Both the position numbers and the translations under genes were made by a program. This document shows, one piece after another, positions 1 through 10,547 of a stretch of 64,000 nucleotides of DNA. This DNA is from Craspedostauros australis. Lineage: Eukaryota; Bacillariophyta; Bacillariophyceae; Mastogloiales; Achnanthaceae. The stretch is from positions 2,790,001 through 2,854,000 of the forward strand of contig JAMXDE010000008.1 of assembly GCA_026770025.1 (NCBI GenBank). The letters run 5' to 3'. How positions within the stretch are numbered: position 1 is the stretch's first letter; each line of letters begins with the position of its first letter. The notes below the pieces were generated by a model, which was given only the letters and a program-made list of their open reading frames with translations, had not been told where the DNA came from and searched no databases.

Positions 1-77
1 GATCCTGGTGGTGGGACAGACGTTGAATTAGTCATTTTGAGGGATCGAGCAGACACAAACAACACGAGAATGGGCTC

Positions 78-92
78 TACTGTCAAACCATT
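78..92. repeat. Left target-site duplication of the LINE (15 bp)
   Basis: TACTGTCAAACCATT occurs here and again, without mismatch, directly after the LINE 3' end. The flanking bases differ (c before the left copy, t before the right one), so the repeat is exactly 15 bp. It fixes both ends of the element. Confidence 0.92.
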
Positions 93-223
93 ATAATGAC
101 GAGAACCCAAAAAACACAAGCCAACGATAACACTAACAAAAACCAAATCCAAAACAAAAACTCTGACACCAGTACAGATTCTACGGAATCCTCAAGTAGG
201 ACGAGAACAGCAACAAACCGACC

Positions 224-2647
224 ATGACGTCAAAAAACGGCACAAGTTTGAAGCAACATCCCAACGATAAGGAGCACTCTACGAACCAAAGCATGGCATC
301 AGTAACAGCAGGAGGACCTAAGCCACCTCCAGAGCCAGATCCGAAGGTTGTGGAGGCAGAACTGATGGAGAAACAGAACAGAATAGCCATCCAGTGGCAC
401 GAACCGGAGACATCACGATGGAAAAAGCTCCCAAAGCGGGTGGCAGAGAACGCCAAGGCAATCAAAGCGACCGACGTCTACGACGAGGGTCCATCCTCCC
501 TGCACGACAGAGCCAAACGGATGTACATCCAGAAAGCGGAGTGGGAAGGGAAGGACAAGGCCAAAGCGTCGGCACACATGCCAAGCACGCAGGAACTCGC
601 GGAATTCTTCCAGAAGGTGATGGACGGGCGAACGAACAAATTCGGCACACACCGAGTGGCTCAGGACGCTCCCCAACGGGTAAAAATCAAGCAATTGGTG
701 GCGGACCTCTCCAAAACAGACCCGGCCGAATGCTTCAAGATGGAGATGCACACAGACGGCAAATCCATGGCGCGTAACCAAATGACACTGGCGTGGGCAG
801 CGGCGGTACGATACATGGGATGCCAATTCTCCGATGTCGTCATGGCACAAGAAGCATCTTCGGATAGCGACGACGACATGGACGGAATCCAACTGGAATC
901 GATACTGGTCAAACGGACAAGGCAGACATCGCTCACCCAACACGTGGTCAAGACGCCCCCAAAACACAAAGTGAGGGTGATAGCACCAGATGAAACATCC
1001 AACACGGCAGCACCAGAAGACAAGGACCCCACCAACAAGGAACCTTGGGTTCGCGTGAGAGCTTCCTCTGTACAGATGATGGCAACCCCAAAAAGGAAGT
1101 TCAATGAACGATTCGACCTCCGGCTGACCATTCCAAAAAACTCATCCACGCCAATCCGAGACTTCCAATCCAGGTTTGAACTTTGGTTCGACCACGCTCT
1201 GACCATCGAACCAAAGCTGGTCATATACCCTTGGTACAAAAGACACAAGTCCGCAGGCACTATCTCAGACAGCGAGCCAATTCCCACGAACTGGGACGAA
1301 CTCAAGAAGTTTGTATGCCGAGCGAAACCCAACCCAAAAGAGACAGACGTCTACATGCAACTGAAACTGGGCGGCAGTCAGAACCTGAATGCACTCACCA
1401 GTCGACGAGCGGAGATGGAGGGAGGATACGCAACAGGGGAATACGCGTACATCAGAGACCTGAAGGATGCGGAGAACATCACCGATGTGGGCTTTCTAGC
1501 ATACTCAGGAAACTTCACCAACGCAAAGCAGACCATCGGGGTGATCAACAAACTCCTGGAGAAAATCCAGCCCAAGTTGAAGGTAGGAGGAAGGACCAAA
1601 TTCCTAGGACAGGTATCAGACGAAGCAAGAGAAGAACACAAAAAGAACGGAGGCACATGGATAAACACTCCATGGGTGGCCTTACATCTCCATGCGAATA
1701 CCACGCATGCCCGGAAAGTGGCGAAAGCCCTGGGCAAGGTGTTCAACACGAAAGGAGCCGACCGAGGAGGGCTGAACTACAGGTTCGTACCGAACCCAGG
1801 AACAGCTACCATTGGCGCCGACACCGCGACGAAGCTCAGAAAGATGACACGAAAGCACCAACGCTACGTCAAGCAGCTCAAACGGTTCCGACTGGATGGC
1901 GACGTAATGCTGGACACCAAAGATGGGCGCACAGGGACAACCACCCTGCGAGAGTTCCTCAGCCAACAACAAACGCCGGAGGGAAACCCGTTCATCCATG
2001 ATGTCAGCACCACGCACATGATCGACGGAGACGAAGACGCACTCAGCATAGTCGCATTCGACGACCGCTACGATCAAGCCAAAAACGTCCTCAACTCCAT
2101 CGCCATCCGATGCAGAACGGAGATCAACGAATCCACAGACGATTGGTTCGACGACAACATCCTAGAGATGAGTGCGGGGTACGCCAAGGACGCCACAGGA
2201 AAAGGATACGAAGACGTGGAGTTTGAAGGCGAACTCGATTTCATCATGGACGAAGAGATGGGAGAAGTGGAGATCGAAGGGATGGAGGAGGTTCAAGATG
2301 ACTCACCATCAGGATCCCCCGTGGCCAAAAAACCCCGGCTGGAAGACGAGTCCTACCAAACATTCCGCTCGGAATGCGGGAAGTCGCGAGCATCAACCAT
2401 CTACAGTGTAGCGGAGTCAGTCGATGACAGGGAGGAAGTGAAGCAAGACGAGCTCGCAACAGTCATGAGGCAAGCACGCGAAGCACAACAGGCCGAGGTC
2501 AACAGAAAGAAGCTGGAGAAGCAACAACAAGAGCTCATTGAGAAAGACCGGATCATCGAGGAGTTAAGGGCGAAGCACGCTGAAGCAGAGCCTGACCACT
2601 CCGGGACCCCCGGCTCAAGCACGGCAGGGGGCCAATCTCAAGACTAA
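224..2647 (+). CDS. LINE ORF1 protein, 807 aa, no recognised fold
   Basis: This is the first frame of the LINE. It starts at the first ATG after the leader (context ACCATGA) and ends in TAA. By position it should be the RNA-binding or particle-forming ORF1 protein, but I see no CCHC knuckle, RRM or PHD motif. What is visible: a basic, proline-containing N-terminal third; a long central globular-looking part; an acidic patch around residues 670-710; and a charged, glutamine-rich C-terminal helix (about residues 745-795) that should form a coiled coil, as in other ORF1 proteins that trimerise. At 807 residues it is long for an ORF1 protein. It overlaps the open frame of ORF2 by 80 nt. Confidence 0.85.
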   Translation: MTSKNGTSLKQHPNDKEHSTNQSMASVTAGGPKPPPEPDPKVVEAELMEKQNRIAIQWHEPETSRWKKLPKRVAENAKAIKATDVYDEGPSSLHDRAKRMYIQKAEWEGKDKAKASAHMPSTQELAEFFQKVMDGRTNKFGTHRVAQDAPQRVKIKQLVADLSKTDPAECFKMEMHTDGKSMARNQMTLAWAAAVRYMGCQFSDVVMAQEASSDSDDDMDGIQLESILVKRTRQTSLTQHVVKTPPKHKVRVIAPDETSNTAAPEDKDPTNKEPWVRVRASSVQMMATPKRKFNERFDLRLTIPKNSSTPIRDFQSRFELWFDHALTIEPKLVIYPWYKRHKSAGTISDSEPIPTNWDELKKFVCRAKPNPKETDVYMQLKLGGSQNLNALTSRRAEMEGGYATGEYAYIRDLKDAENITDVGFLAYSGNFTNAKQTIGVINKLLEKIQPKLKVGGRTKFLGQVSDEAREEHKKNGGTWINTPWVALHLHANTTHARKVAKALGKVFNTKGADRGGLNYRFVPNPGTATIGADTATKLRKMTRKHQRYVKQLKRFRLDGDVMLDTKDGRTGTTTLREFLSQQQTPEGNPFIHDVSTTHMIDGDEDALSIVAFDDRYDQAKNVLNSIAIRCRTEINESTDDWFDDNILEMSAGYAKDATGKGYEDVEFEGELDFIMDEEMGEVEIEGMEEVQDDSPSGSPVAKKPRLEDESYQTFRSECGKSRASTIYSVAESVDDREEVKQDELATVMRQAREAQQAEVNRKKLEKQQQELIEKDRIIEELRAKHAEAEPDHSGTPGSSTAGGQSQD

Positions 2648-2717
2648 CGAAGGGCTGGAGGGCGGGGAAGCATCAACACCCACCTCCGCAAGCCCAACGG
2701 ATGCAACCGGGGAGGAA

Positions 2718-5700
2718 GTGCGTCGGAATGAGCACGGCCTCCAGGTCTCCCATTGGGGCGACAACCCTCGCGACAAAGGGCGCCAAGCAATACGAATAGG
2801 TGCCCTCAACGTGGGATGTCTTCCTGAAGAGACTGGTCACTGGAAGAACCGCGACACATGGGAGTGGACAAAGACAATGAAGCTCGACATGGTGCTGTTC
2901 TCCGAAATTGGGTTGAACTGGTCAAAGGTAGCCAAACGCCACTCGTGGCACGCACGAATCAAAGGACAGTTCAACTCGTGGCGCCAAACCATGGCACACA
3001 ATAAACAAGAGAAGATGGGGCCCATACGGCAATGGGGAGGCACAGGATGCCTACTAGTCGGCAGCGCAGCAGGACGACACAAAACCTCAGAGGACGACCC
3101 AAGAAAGTTGGGGAGGTGGTCCAGCATGACGCTCCGGGGGCGAAGCGACAAGACGGTACGAATCGTAAGCGTCTACATCCCAACAAAGTCAGGGAAAGGG
3201 CCGCGCACAGTCGCAAACCAACAGGCAGCATGGCTGGAATCCCAGGGAATCGAGACGCCACCGATCACGGTGCTTCTGGAAGACCTCGCAAACGAGATAC
3301 AGAAGTGGCATGGTCACGGGGAAACGATTATCCTCGGCGGAGACATCAACATGAAGGTGAAAAACTCGCAAATGGCAACCATGCTACACAGACAAGGACT
3401 CAGAGAGGCTGTACTCAGCAAGCACCCACAGAAAGCTCCAGTCCCAACTCACATACGCGCAGAGACGGACAGAGTCATCGACGGTATCTGGGTCTCCGAC
3501 TCAGTGGTGGTCCAGCGAGCAGGATATAGCAAGTTTGGGAGCTGGGACCACCGCACGGCGTGGATAGAGATATCAGGCGAGTCCATCTTCGGAGCCCTCA
3601 GCAGGCCAACGAAGAAGTTCGAAGGCAGGCGGTTACAGACCAACAAGCCAACCACATTGCGCAAATATCAAAAGGCAGTGGAATCAGGATACGACAAAGC
3701 CAGGCTTCCACAACGAGCGGCCACCGTGCTAGCAACAGTACGACACAAACCAGACCAAACTGACGCGCTCATTGAAGAGATCGAAAGCATAGACAAGGAA
3801 CGAACAGAGATCATGCTACAAGCAGAGAAAGGATCCCGGCGAGTATTCGCAGGACGAGTGCCGTATTCACCGACAATCAAAACAGCAGCCATGAAAAAGA
3901 AATTCTGGGAAATTGCGTGGAAACGAAGACAAGGAGCAAGGGTCAGCGCGCGATGGTACGACCGAGTGAAGAAGCAAGCGGGCATACGACAACCGACAGC
4001 GCATCTCACCCAAGCAGAGCTCCAGCAAAGACGGAAGGTAGCGCATGAACAATGGAAGCGAGTAAAGCGCGACGCCCTCGAGCACCGACGCACATTCCTG
4101 GAACAACGAGCTGACGAGATGGCCGAAGTTGGCAACACCTCCGCAAGCACCGCGCTGGCGGTACTCATCGCAAGGGAGGAGACAGCCGAAACATTTCGCT
4201 CCATCAAGCGAGCGATCCAGGGAGACTCCGGCGGAAGCAAAGTCACAATGGTCATCGCAACCGACAGCACAGGAGAGGAACGGACGTACAGCAAGGAACA
4301 AGATGTCATCAGCCAATGCATGCAAGCCAACGAACAAAAATACAGGCAGGCATACGTGACGCCGCTGCAAACGGACAGCTTCAAGCGGAGTCTGGAGCAC
4401 GGCGGGATCGACCATGCGGCGAGGCGACACAGGCGGTCCATGGACCAGCACGCTCAGGCTCTGCTCGAGCAGCTGCAGTCAGCCAGTCTAGCGCCGTTAT
4501 GGGACGAGCATCGATTGGAAGTGCCGGTGAAGGAGCATCAGCAAGCCTGGGCGCGAGCACGGGAGCGTACGGCCTCAGGGCCCTCAGGACTGCACTTCGG
4601 AACGTGGAAAGCAAACGCAAAAGTCCTCGAGGTCGCAACAACAGACGCAGCCATGCGAGAGATATCCTTGCGTACAGGGTACAACCTGAAGCGATGGCTC
4701 AGATGTTCCGACATAACACTTCTGAAGGAGGAAGGCAATTTCAGAGTCAACCGGTTCCGAACAATCAGCTTGGTCGAAGGCGACTTCAACGCCAACTTGA
4801 AAAAGATCGGAAGGGAGATGATGAGCCACGCCGAAGCCAACAGCCTGCTCCCAGAGGAACAATACGGCAGTCGCAAGCAACGAAGCGCCGCTGAAGTAAG
4901 CCTGAACAACCGGCTGACCGGCGACATCATCAGAAGCACCGGGCGAACGAGCTTCGTCTGCTCCAACGACGCGAAGAGCTGCTATGATCGTATGGCACAT
5001 GTGCCTCTCCAGCTAAGCATGCGCGGGGTCGGGGTGCCACCAACGGTGGGAACGAGTGTGATAGCTGCAGTGGAAGCAATGAAGCATCACGTACTTACAG
5101 GATACGGGCTTTCACGGGACACCTATCCCAAAAAGGGGTCCAAGCTCCAAGGCCTATTGCAGGGACTCGGGATATCGCCAGCAGGATGGGTAGCCATGAG
5201 CTCGCCTTTAATGAAGACAATGGCAGACAAAGGCTATGGGTTCTCCACGAAGCACCCAGTGACGAACGAGGACACGAAGCTAGTCTGCTTCTCATTCGTA
5301 GACGACACCGACATCATACACACAATCCAGGCGGATGCAGCCAACGCGGAAGCATGCATGGCAGAGATACAACAAGTGGTGGACACGTGGGAGGGTATGC
5401 TTCGAGCTACAGGCGGGGCGCTCGAACCGCGGAAAAGCTACTGGTATCTTCTGGCCTTCAAATGGAGCGGGAAGGAATGGATACACCGAGGCGAAGAGGA
5501 GGTCCCGGGCAGCATCAATATCCGACAGCCAGACAGCGCGGAGCGATCTACACTGCTCAGACTGCCAGTCGATCAAGCCAGAAAGGCTCTTGGAGTAATG
5601 GTGCGCCATGACGGAGTGCAACACGACAACGCGGAAATGTACACGCAGAAATCTCGGAAATGGGCTGACGCAATACGACGAGGCGGGCTGCTCCGAGGGC

Positions 5701-8291
5701 AGGCAAAGGTAGCCCTGCACGCTACCATCATGAAAACCCTGGAGTATCCCCTGGCAAGCGCAACATTCACGAAAGCAGAGTCCGAAAGCATCATGCGACC
5801 CATGCTACAATCAGCGCTCCCGGCGACAGGAGTCCAACGAAACGTGTCACGAGCACTGGTATTTGGTCCGCGGCGGCAATTCGGATTGGGTATACCGCAC
5901 ATATATTATACGCAGGTCACACGACACGTCGAGGAAATCACCAAGCATTGGAACCAAAGCACGATCACAGGAAAGCTGATGCGCAACGCCATGGGCACGC
6001 TGGAACTACAAGCCGGCATGGACCAAGTGTTCACTAGGACGCTGAAACAGTGGCAAGGAGTACTGCCAGACTCGTGGATGAAAGCAGTATGGGCCGAGCT
6101 CAACCACGTTGAGATCACCCTTCGGTTCGAAACGTCGCCGCTGAAGCCGCCAAGGGAAGGAGACACGTTTGTCATGGAGCGCATACTCTCTCTCAACCTG
6201 ACCAAGGCGGAGCTCCAAGCAGTCAACCTGTGCCGAATGGCGAAACAGGTGCTGTGGGTATCCGACATAGCGAATGTCCAAGGCGACGAAGTGCTAGCGG
6301 CCTCCGTCTCTCCAGGACCAACACCTCTCCGGAAAAGCAGCATGAGATGGCCGCGTGTCGGAGAACCATCGCCACGGCAGTGGAAAGAGTGGTCACAGGC
6401 AGTCGGCCGATGCTTCCCATCCACCAGGGGGCCATCTAGAACGTTGTCCCCACCGCTCGGGGAATGGCGGAACTACGGCTCTCAAAAACCCCAATACATG
6501 TATGATCCGGAAGCAGACAGAATCACATCCATCGACCAGGAGGGAGTATATTACCGACGAGTCCCACGCAGGGGACGCAGGAGGGAGTACGCGCGAACAG
6601 TCGGCACCACCGCCCGGGGCACGCAACCAGTGGATGGCTACACCAGCGGACCAAACTTGGCAGTTACAGGAAGCTCCTCAGGTATCGCCACCCAACCGCC
6701 ACCGCCAGTCCAAGACCTCGCGGCCAAGTTCCAGCATCTCTCGGACTCGTCAGCGTGGGCGATCGAGGCATGGGACATCGAGGGCGACGAGACAGTGCTT
6801 GGCGAAGCCATCAGGGCCGGAACGCTCACCGCATGCAGCGACGGTTCGGTAGCCGATGGGCTAGGAGCGGCAGGAGCAGTGATCACCGGCGAGGCCCACG
6901 ACCAAATGGCCAAACTGTGGTTAACCTGCAGGACGCCACGCAGCAGCGACACGATGCAGTCCCACAGGGCGGAGCTATCGGGTTTGTACAGCCTTATGGT
7001 GGCGATCCAATGCATATGCGACTCCCAGGGAGTTGTGTCGGGGCGAGCAGTGGTCGGATGCGACAACGTCGGAGCGCTCAAAGCGCTGGATCCTACCTGG
7101 CACCTGACACCCAGGTCCTCCGATGCTGACCTAATGAGGGCTACGCGAAACAAGATGCTGCAGCTACCAATCAGCATTGAAGGACGGCATGTGAAGGGGC
7201 ACCAAGACGATGACAAGCAGTGGCACGAGCTCGATGAGTGGGCAAAAATGAACGTGGAAGCTGATAAATTGGCCGGGGCCCAGCGGCGAGCCAGCGGTGG
7301 CATCACGCCCTATGACGATATCATCGAAGGCGAGGAAGTATGCCTTTCCAGGCATATGAAGATAACCTCGGTGCGTTATGAACACATAGCCGAGGAAGGT
7401 CTGACCAAAGCAACATTCGAGATATTGAGAAACAGGAAAGTGGTGGACCGAGCAGACGAAGTCAGCTGGCCGGCACTGGGAAGGGCAATTACCGGCCTCG
7501 ATCATGCCAACGCAATGCTGACGTTCAAATTGGTCACCGGCGAAGCAGCAGTGGGCAAGCGGATGAAACAGTGGGGGCTACGGGCGTCCAGCAAATGCCC
7601 CAGTTGCGACGCTGAAGAAGTCCAGGCTCATATCTGGTCTTGCCCCGCCGAGCACAGGGCGGAAGCGACGGCCAAGCACCTGAAGGGAATCCGCATGTGG
7701 ATGGCCAAATATCCAACCAGCCCGCAGGTCACCGCAGCCATAACAGCCATGCTGAGAAGCCAACTGGCAGGCACAGTGCATCTTCAGGCAATGACTGCAA
7801 GTAGAGCGCTGACCGAGGCAATCGAGCAGCAGCGGCGAATAGGGAACGTGTCTCTTTCGCGCGGACTGATCGGCACAAAGTGGGTGGAGTTACAAGCGGT
7901 GTTTCTGGCAAGCCAAGAATCGCGACGATCGCCCCTAACGTGGGGGGCGGAGCTGGCCCGACGCATATGGAGAATAGCGTGGGAACAATGGCGGCTTCGA
8001 AACCATGACATGTTCAACGAAGCCGAGTCAGCCGAGCAGGAGATGATGGAAGCCATGCGCGACAGGTCGGAAGACCTGGCAAGCATGCTCCAAGCCGACA
8101 ATGCCGTCCATAAGCGAGTGCTGGCAGTACGTCCAGGATGCGAGTCCGACGCTGCAAGTGTAGCGCTGTGGATGGAACAGGCGGCGAGACTGCTGCGAAC
8201 CAACCTAGCCACAGGCCCTCTGCTCAAGTGGATGCAAGTCCACTCGAAGACGGGGTTCCAATTGTACCGCAGGACCGAGCCCAACAAGTGA
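2718..8291 (+). CDS. LINE ORF2 polyprotein: endonuclease, reverse transcriptase, RNase H, CCHC
   Basis: This protein nicks the target and copies the LINE RNA. Residues are counted from GTG 2718. The endonuclease covers about 25-285 (ALNVGCL, SEIG, GGDIN, SWDHR). The reverse transcriptase covers about 640-1000, with motif A NDAKSCYDR near 748, LQGLGISPAGW near 813 and the catalytic FVDDTD near 857. RNase H covers about 1370-1520, with CSDGS, HRAEL, GCDN, HVKGHQ and EADKLAG, so its acidic residues are all present. A C-x2-C-x7-H-x3-C knuckle lies near 1627. The frame is open from 2568, overlapping ORF1 in the +1 frame. The first in-frame ATG (2877) lies after the first endonuclease motif, so the true start is either a non-AUG codon or the result of frameshifting or reinitiation from ORF1. 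Confidence 0.93.
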   Translation: MRRNEHGLQVSHWGDNPRDKGRQAIRIGALNVGCLPEETGHWKNRDTWEWTKTMKLDMVLFSEIGLNWSKVAKRHSWHARIKGQFNSWRQTMAHNKQEKMGPIRQWGGTGCLLVGSAAGRHKTSEDDPRKLGRWSSMTLRGRSDKTVRIVSVYIPTKSGKGPRTVANQQAAWLESQGIETPPITVLLEDLANEIQKWHGHGETIILGGDINMKVKNSQMATMLHRQGLREAVLSKHPQKAPVPTHIRAETDRVIDGIWVSDSVVVQRAGYSKFGSWDHRTAWIEISGESIFGALSRPTKKFEGRRLQTNKPTTLRKYQKAVESGYDKARLPQRAATVLATVRHKPDQTDALIEEIESIDKERTEIMLQAEKGSRRVFAGRVPYSPTIKTAAMKKKFWEIAWKRRQGARVSARWYDRVKKQAGIRQPTAHLTQAELQQRRKVAHEQWKRVKRDALEHRRTFLEQRADEMAEVGNTSASTALAVLIAREETAETFRSIKRAIQGDSGGSKVTMVIATDSTGEERTYSKEQDVISQCMQANEQKYRQAYVTPLQTDSFKRSLEHGGIDHAARRHRRSMDQHAQALLEQLQSASLAPLWDEHRLEVPVKEHQQAWARARERTASGPSGLHFGTWKANAKVLEVATTDAAMREISLRTGYNLKRWLRCSDITLLKEEGNFRVNRFRTISLVEGDFNANLKKIGREMMSHAEANSLLPEEQYGSRKQRSAAEVSLNNRLTGDIIRSTGRTSFVCSNDAKSCYDRMAHVPLQLSMRGVGVPPTVGTSVIAAVEAMKHHVLTGYGLSRDTYPKKGSKLQGLLQGLGISPAGWVAMSSPLMKTMADKGYGFSTKHPVTNEDTKLVCFSFVDDTDIIHTIQADAANAEACMAEIQQVVDTWEGMLRATGGALEPRKSYWYLLAFKWSGKEWIHRGEEEVPGSINIRQPDSAERSTLLRLPVDQARKALGVMVRHDGVQHDNAEMYTQKSRKWADAIRRGGLLRGQAKVALHATIMKTLEYPLASATFTKAESESIMRPMLQSALPATGVQRNVSRALVFGPRRQFGLGIPHIYYTQVTRHVEEITKHWNQSTITGKLMRNAMGTLELQAGMDQVFTRTLKQWQGVLPDSWMKAVWAELNHVEITLRFETSPLKPPREGDTFVMERILSLNLTKAELQAVNLCRMAKQVLWVSDIANVQGDEVLAASVSPGPTPLRKSSMRWPRVGEPSPRQWKEWSQAVGRCFPSTRGPSRTLSPPLGEWRNYGSQKPQYMYDPEADRITSIDQEGVYYRRVPRRGRRREYARTVGTTARGTQPVDGYTSGPNLAVTGSSSGIATQPPPPVQDLAAKFQHLSDSSAWAIEAWDIEGDETVLGEAIRAGTLTACSDGSVADGLGAAGAVITGEAHDQMAKLWLTCRTPRSSDTMQSHRAELSGLYSLMVAIQCICDSQGVVSGRAVVGCDNVGALKALDPTWHLTPRSSDADLMRATRNKMLQLPISIEGRHVKGHQDDDKQWHELDEWAKMNVEADKLAGAQRRASGGITPYDDIIEGEEVCLSRHMKITSVRYEHIAEEGLTKATFEILRNRKVVDRADEVSWPALGRAITGLDHANAMLTFKLVTGEAAVGKRMKQWGLRASSKCPSCDAEEVQAHIWSCPAEHRAEATAKHLKGIRMWMAKYPTSPQVTAAITAMLRSQLAGTVHLQAMTASRALTEAIEQQRRIGNVSLSRGLIGTKWVELQAVFLASQESRRSPLTWGAELARRIWRIAWEQWRLRNHDMFNEAESAEQEMMEAMRDRSEDLASMLQADNAVHKRVLAVRPGCESDAASVALWMEQAARLLRTNLATGPLLKWMQVHSKTGFQLYRRTEPNK

Positions 8292-8350
8292 GAACGCAAT
8301 CAACACAGGCAAACAAGTGCTGAGCACCCATACTTCAGATTCCGTACCCC

Positions 8351-8404
8351 CTCCAGGTGTTCCACCTGGAGTTGAAAGGAGGCGGAGAAAAGCGTCGCCG
8401 ACGC
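8351..8404 (+). other. Two hairpins in the LINE 3' UTR
   Basis: A perfect 9-bp stem (CTCCAGGTG, loop TTC, CACCTGGAG) at 8351-8371 is followed by a second palindrome GCGTCGCCGACGC at 8392-8404. LINEs that require specific template recognition often carry 3' stem-loops read by their own reverse transcriptase; that role is inferred here. Confidence 0.6.
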
Positions 8405-8444
8405 AGTCGCAGCATAAGACCGACTAATCTATGAGTTATTTATT

Positions 8445-8459
8445 TACTGTCAAACCATT
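8445..8459. repeat. Right target-site duplication of the LINE (15 bp)
   Basis: A perfect copy of the 15-bp sequence at 78-92. Chromosomal DNA resumes at 8460. Confidence 0.92.
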
Positions 8460-10545
8460 CTGCTGAGAATCGGACAACCAGTGTTGGTGCAGATCAGCCA
8501 AAGAGTGTTTCTTACCTGGTTTTGCAGGGGAAGCAAAGTCAAGGGCGGACTGCTACTAGCTGCGACAGCTTTTTTGGCTGCTGCGGTCACATCGGATGAT
8601 CCGTTCAACATTTTGCATCTGGTGATCTGTGGGAGGGTGCGTTGAGTGTGACAGTTTTTCTCGACTGTTGCCATCCTTGCCTTCGACATGGAATACAGTC
8701 TATTCCAGCATTATCACATGGGCTGGTCCATCCATCCACCAACTTTTCCATGCACCCGTGGAAGTATTCAACTTGGCATGCGCTGCCAACGTATTGCAAT
8801 GTTGGTGCTGAGCGTGGTATACTCTGGGAAAAGATCCGTCCACAGACACACCTCACATCAATTCTGCTCTCCCATACATGCACAGACCCATCATACTTGT
8901 ACCAGGCCGGGTCCATGCTTTTCACAGCATCCCATGTGGGCTTGCACGATACACGAATAGATGGCGTTGTCCATCCCTCCATCCATCCAACCATCCAACC
9001 ATCAGCAGGCAAGCAGGTGGCCACAAGAGACAACATGGCCATCATGATGACTGCATCCAAAGCCTCCAGCCACCAACATCCTTGGAACATGCACAGACAT
9101 CAGAACAGTGGAGGTTGCTGGAGAAGAACCAAGAGGATTGATTAGCAGCAGTAGCAACATCATCTCATCTACTCCTGTTGTGAAGAGCACGCCAAGACAT
9201 CAATCATGCGCCCTTTTGTGCAGTCTGTACAAAACTGGAGAGAGTTGCTGGCTATTGTGCCATTGGTGTCAACAGAAGACAGGTTCCAGCATAAACTGTG
9301 TGCCTTTAGTGGTACAAATCCTGATATCTTCGACTGCACCAAGATCCTTGATTACATCAGGATCAGCAGTACCAATTCGATCCGCAACAGAGGGCGTGCC
9401 AACTCCAGCAGCAGTGGAACGGGAACAAGAAGAGGAGGCAGGAGGCATTGTGCAAGGTTCCTTGCAGCCACACCTCCTCATTCTGCCACCATTATTACAG
9501 CAGTGGCCAGTGGCCATGCACAATATACGCTCAGGACACCAGATGTCAAAACAAGGTATAATACTCCTGCAACTGGTGATATCATCGTGATTCCAACAAC
9601 CACAAGGAAGGAGTGCCAATCGAAACGGCTTTGAACTGGCTTGCAACACCAAGTTGGCTGGATTTGAGCGAACTGGGTCCCAGCCTCCACAGCCAACATG
9701 GTTGTGACCTTGTGACCACGGCAAGAGCTCACTGCCAATTGGATTCTCCCCCATGTACAACCTTTGAAATTGGTCCATGGGCAATCAGAACGTTGGCACT
9801 GCCTGCGATGCTCATTGGCATATGTCGGTAGAATTTTCCACAAGGTTGTGACGGGGAACGAATGCAGACGCCTATCATTGCCAAGGAGGCGATTTCCTTG
9901 AACAGCGACTTGTGCAACGACTTTCCGTCCCAGGTGCACAATGATAAACTATCAGGGACAGTGTTATTCCATTCCACACAGACCCCTGGTCATGCCATCT
10001 TCCATGTGAACTGCCAGGATGCATCAGCTCACATCTTCCCTGCTGATCCCAACCTCAATGGTAGCAGCATGGAAGATGAATTCGAATCCTCCCTCCTTTG
10101 ACCCTTGTCCAGCACCATCTTCAAAGCACCAAGCCTAACAAGCCTATCCTCTTTGAACTTATTCTCCTTCCAGATGAAGCAGCCTCAGCTCAGCAACAAC
10201 AATCAACACAGAGAGAATTCCAAAAATGTTACATACCATCTCGAAGGATCCAGACGGGTCATCTGTGGTTGTGTGCACGAGTCCAGCAAGACCATGCACA
10301 CACATGTGCGAGATCATCCGAACACCTCTGTCCACCTCTAAGAGCCAGAACAGCCTGTGGAGGAGCTGTGTTGTCCTGTTATTGTACACAGCGAAATCAC
10401 ACGAATCCGTCAAGAGAGATCAAGTTTTTCAGGAAGGTGGTGATGAGCTGGTGTAGCAAAGGTACTGATTGGGTAGAGTGACTTCTGAATCTATGTTATC
10501 TTCATTGAGTTAGTTGTATCTCATGTTGCTGCGTTCAAGGACAGC
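8460..10545. other. No recognisable gene; chromosomal DNA after the LINE
   Basis: Only short open frames occur on either strand. The longest is a 161-codon minus-strand frame at 8605-9090 with cysteines and a weak N-terminal hydrophobic stretch. None shows a known motif, steady codon bias or splice-joined continuation. A CATC/CAAC-rich stretch at about 8970-9005 is low complexity. Confidence 0.5.
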
Positions 10546-10547
10546 TC

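Larger units (their letters stand above)
93..8444 (+). mobile_element. Full-length APE-type LINE (non-LTR retrotransposon) with RNase H
   Basis: The element has a 131-bp 5' leader, ORF1, ORF2 and a 153-bp 3' untranslated region, and it lies between two perfect 15-bp direct repeats, which is the usual footprint of target-primed reverse transcription. ORF2 has the domain order apurinic-type endonuclease, reverse transcriptase, RNase H and CCHC knuckle, which puts it near the I/R1/Tad group of LINEs; diatom LINEs called Ambal are a possible home, but that was not tested. There is no poly(A) tail: the 3' end is AT-rich after two strong hairpins. Both frames are open throughout, so the copy looks recent and possibly active. 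Confidence 0.9.

Noticed and set aside
8605-9090. 161-codon cysteine-containing minus-strand frame
   Set aside because: It has a weak hydrophobic start, but no repeat or domain pattern, includes a CATC simple repeat, and has no splice-joined continuation; it could be real but I cannot support it.
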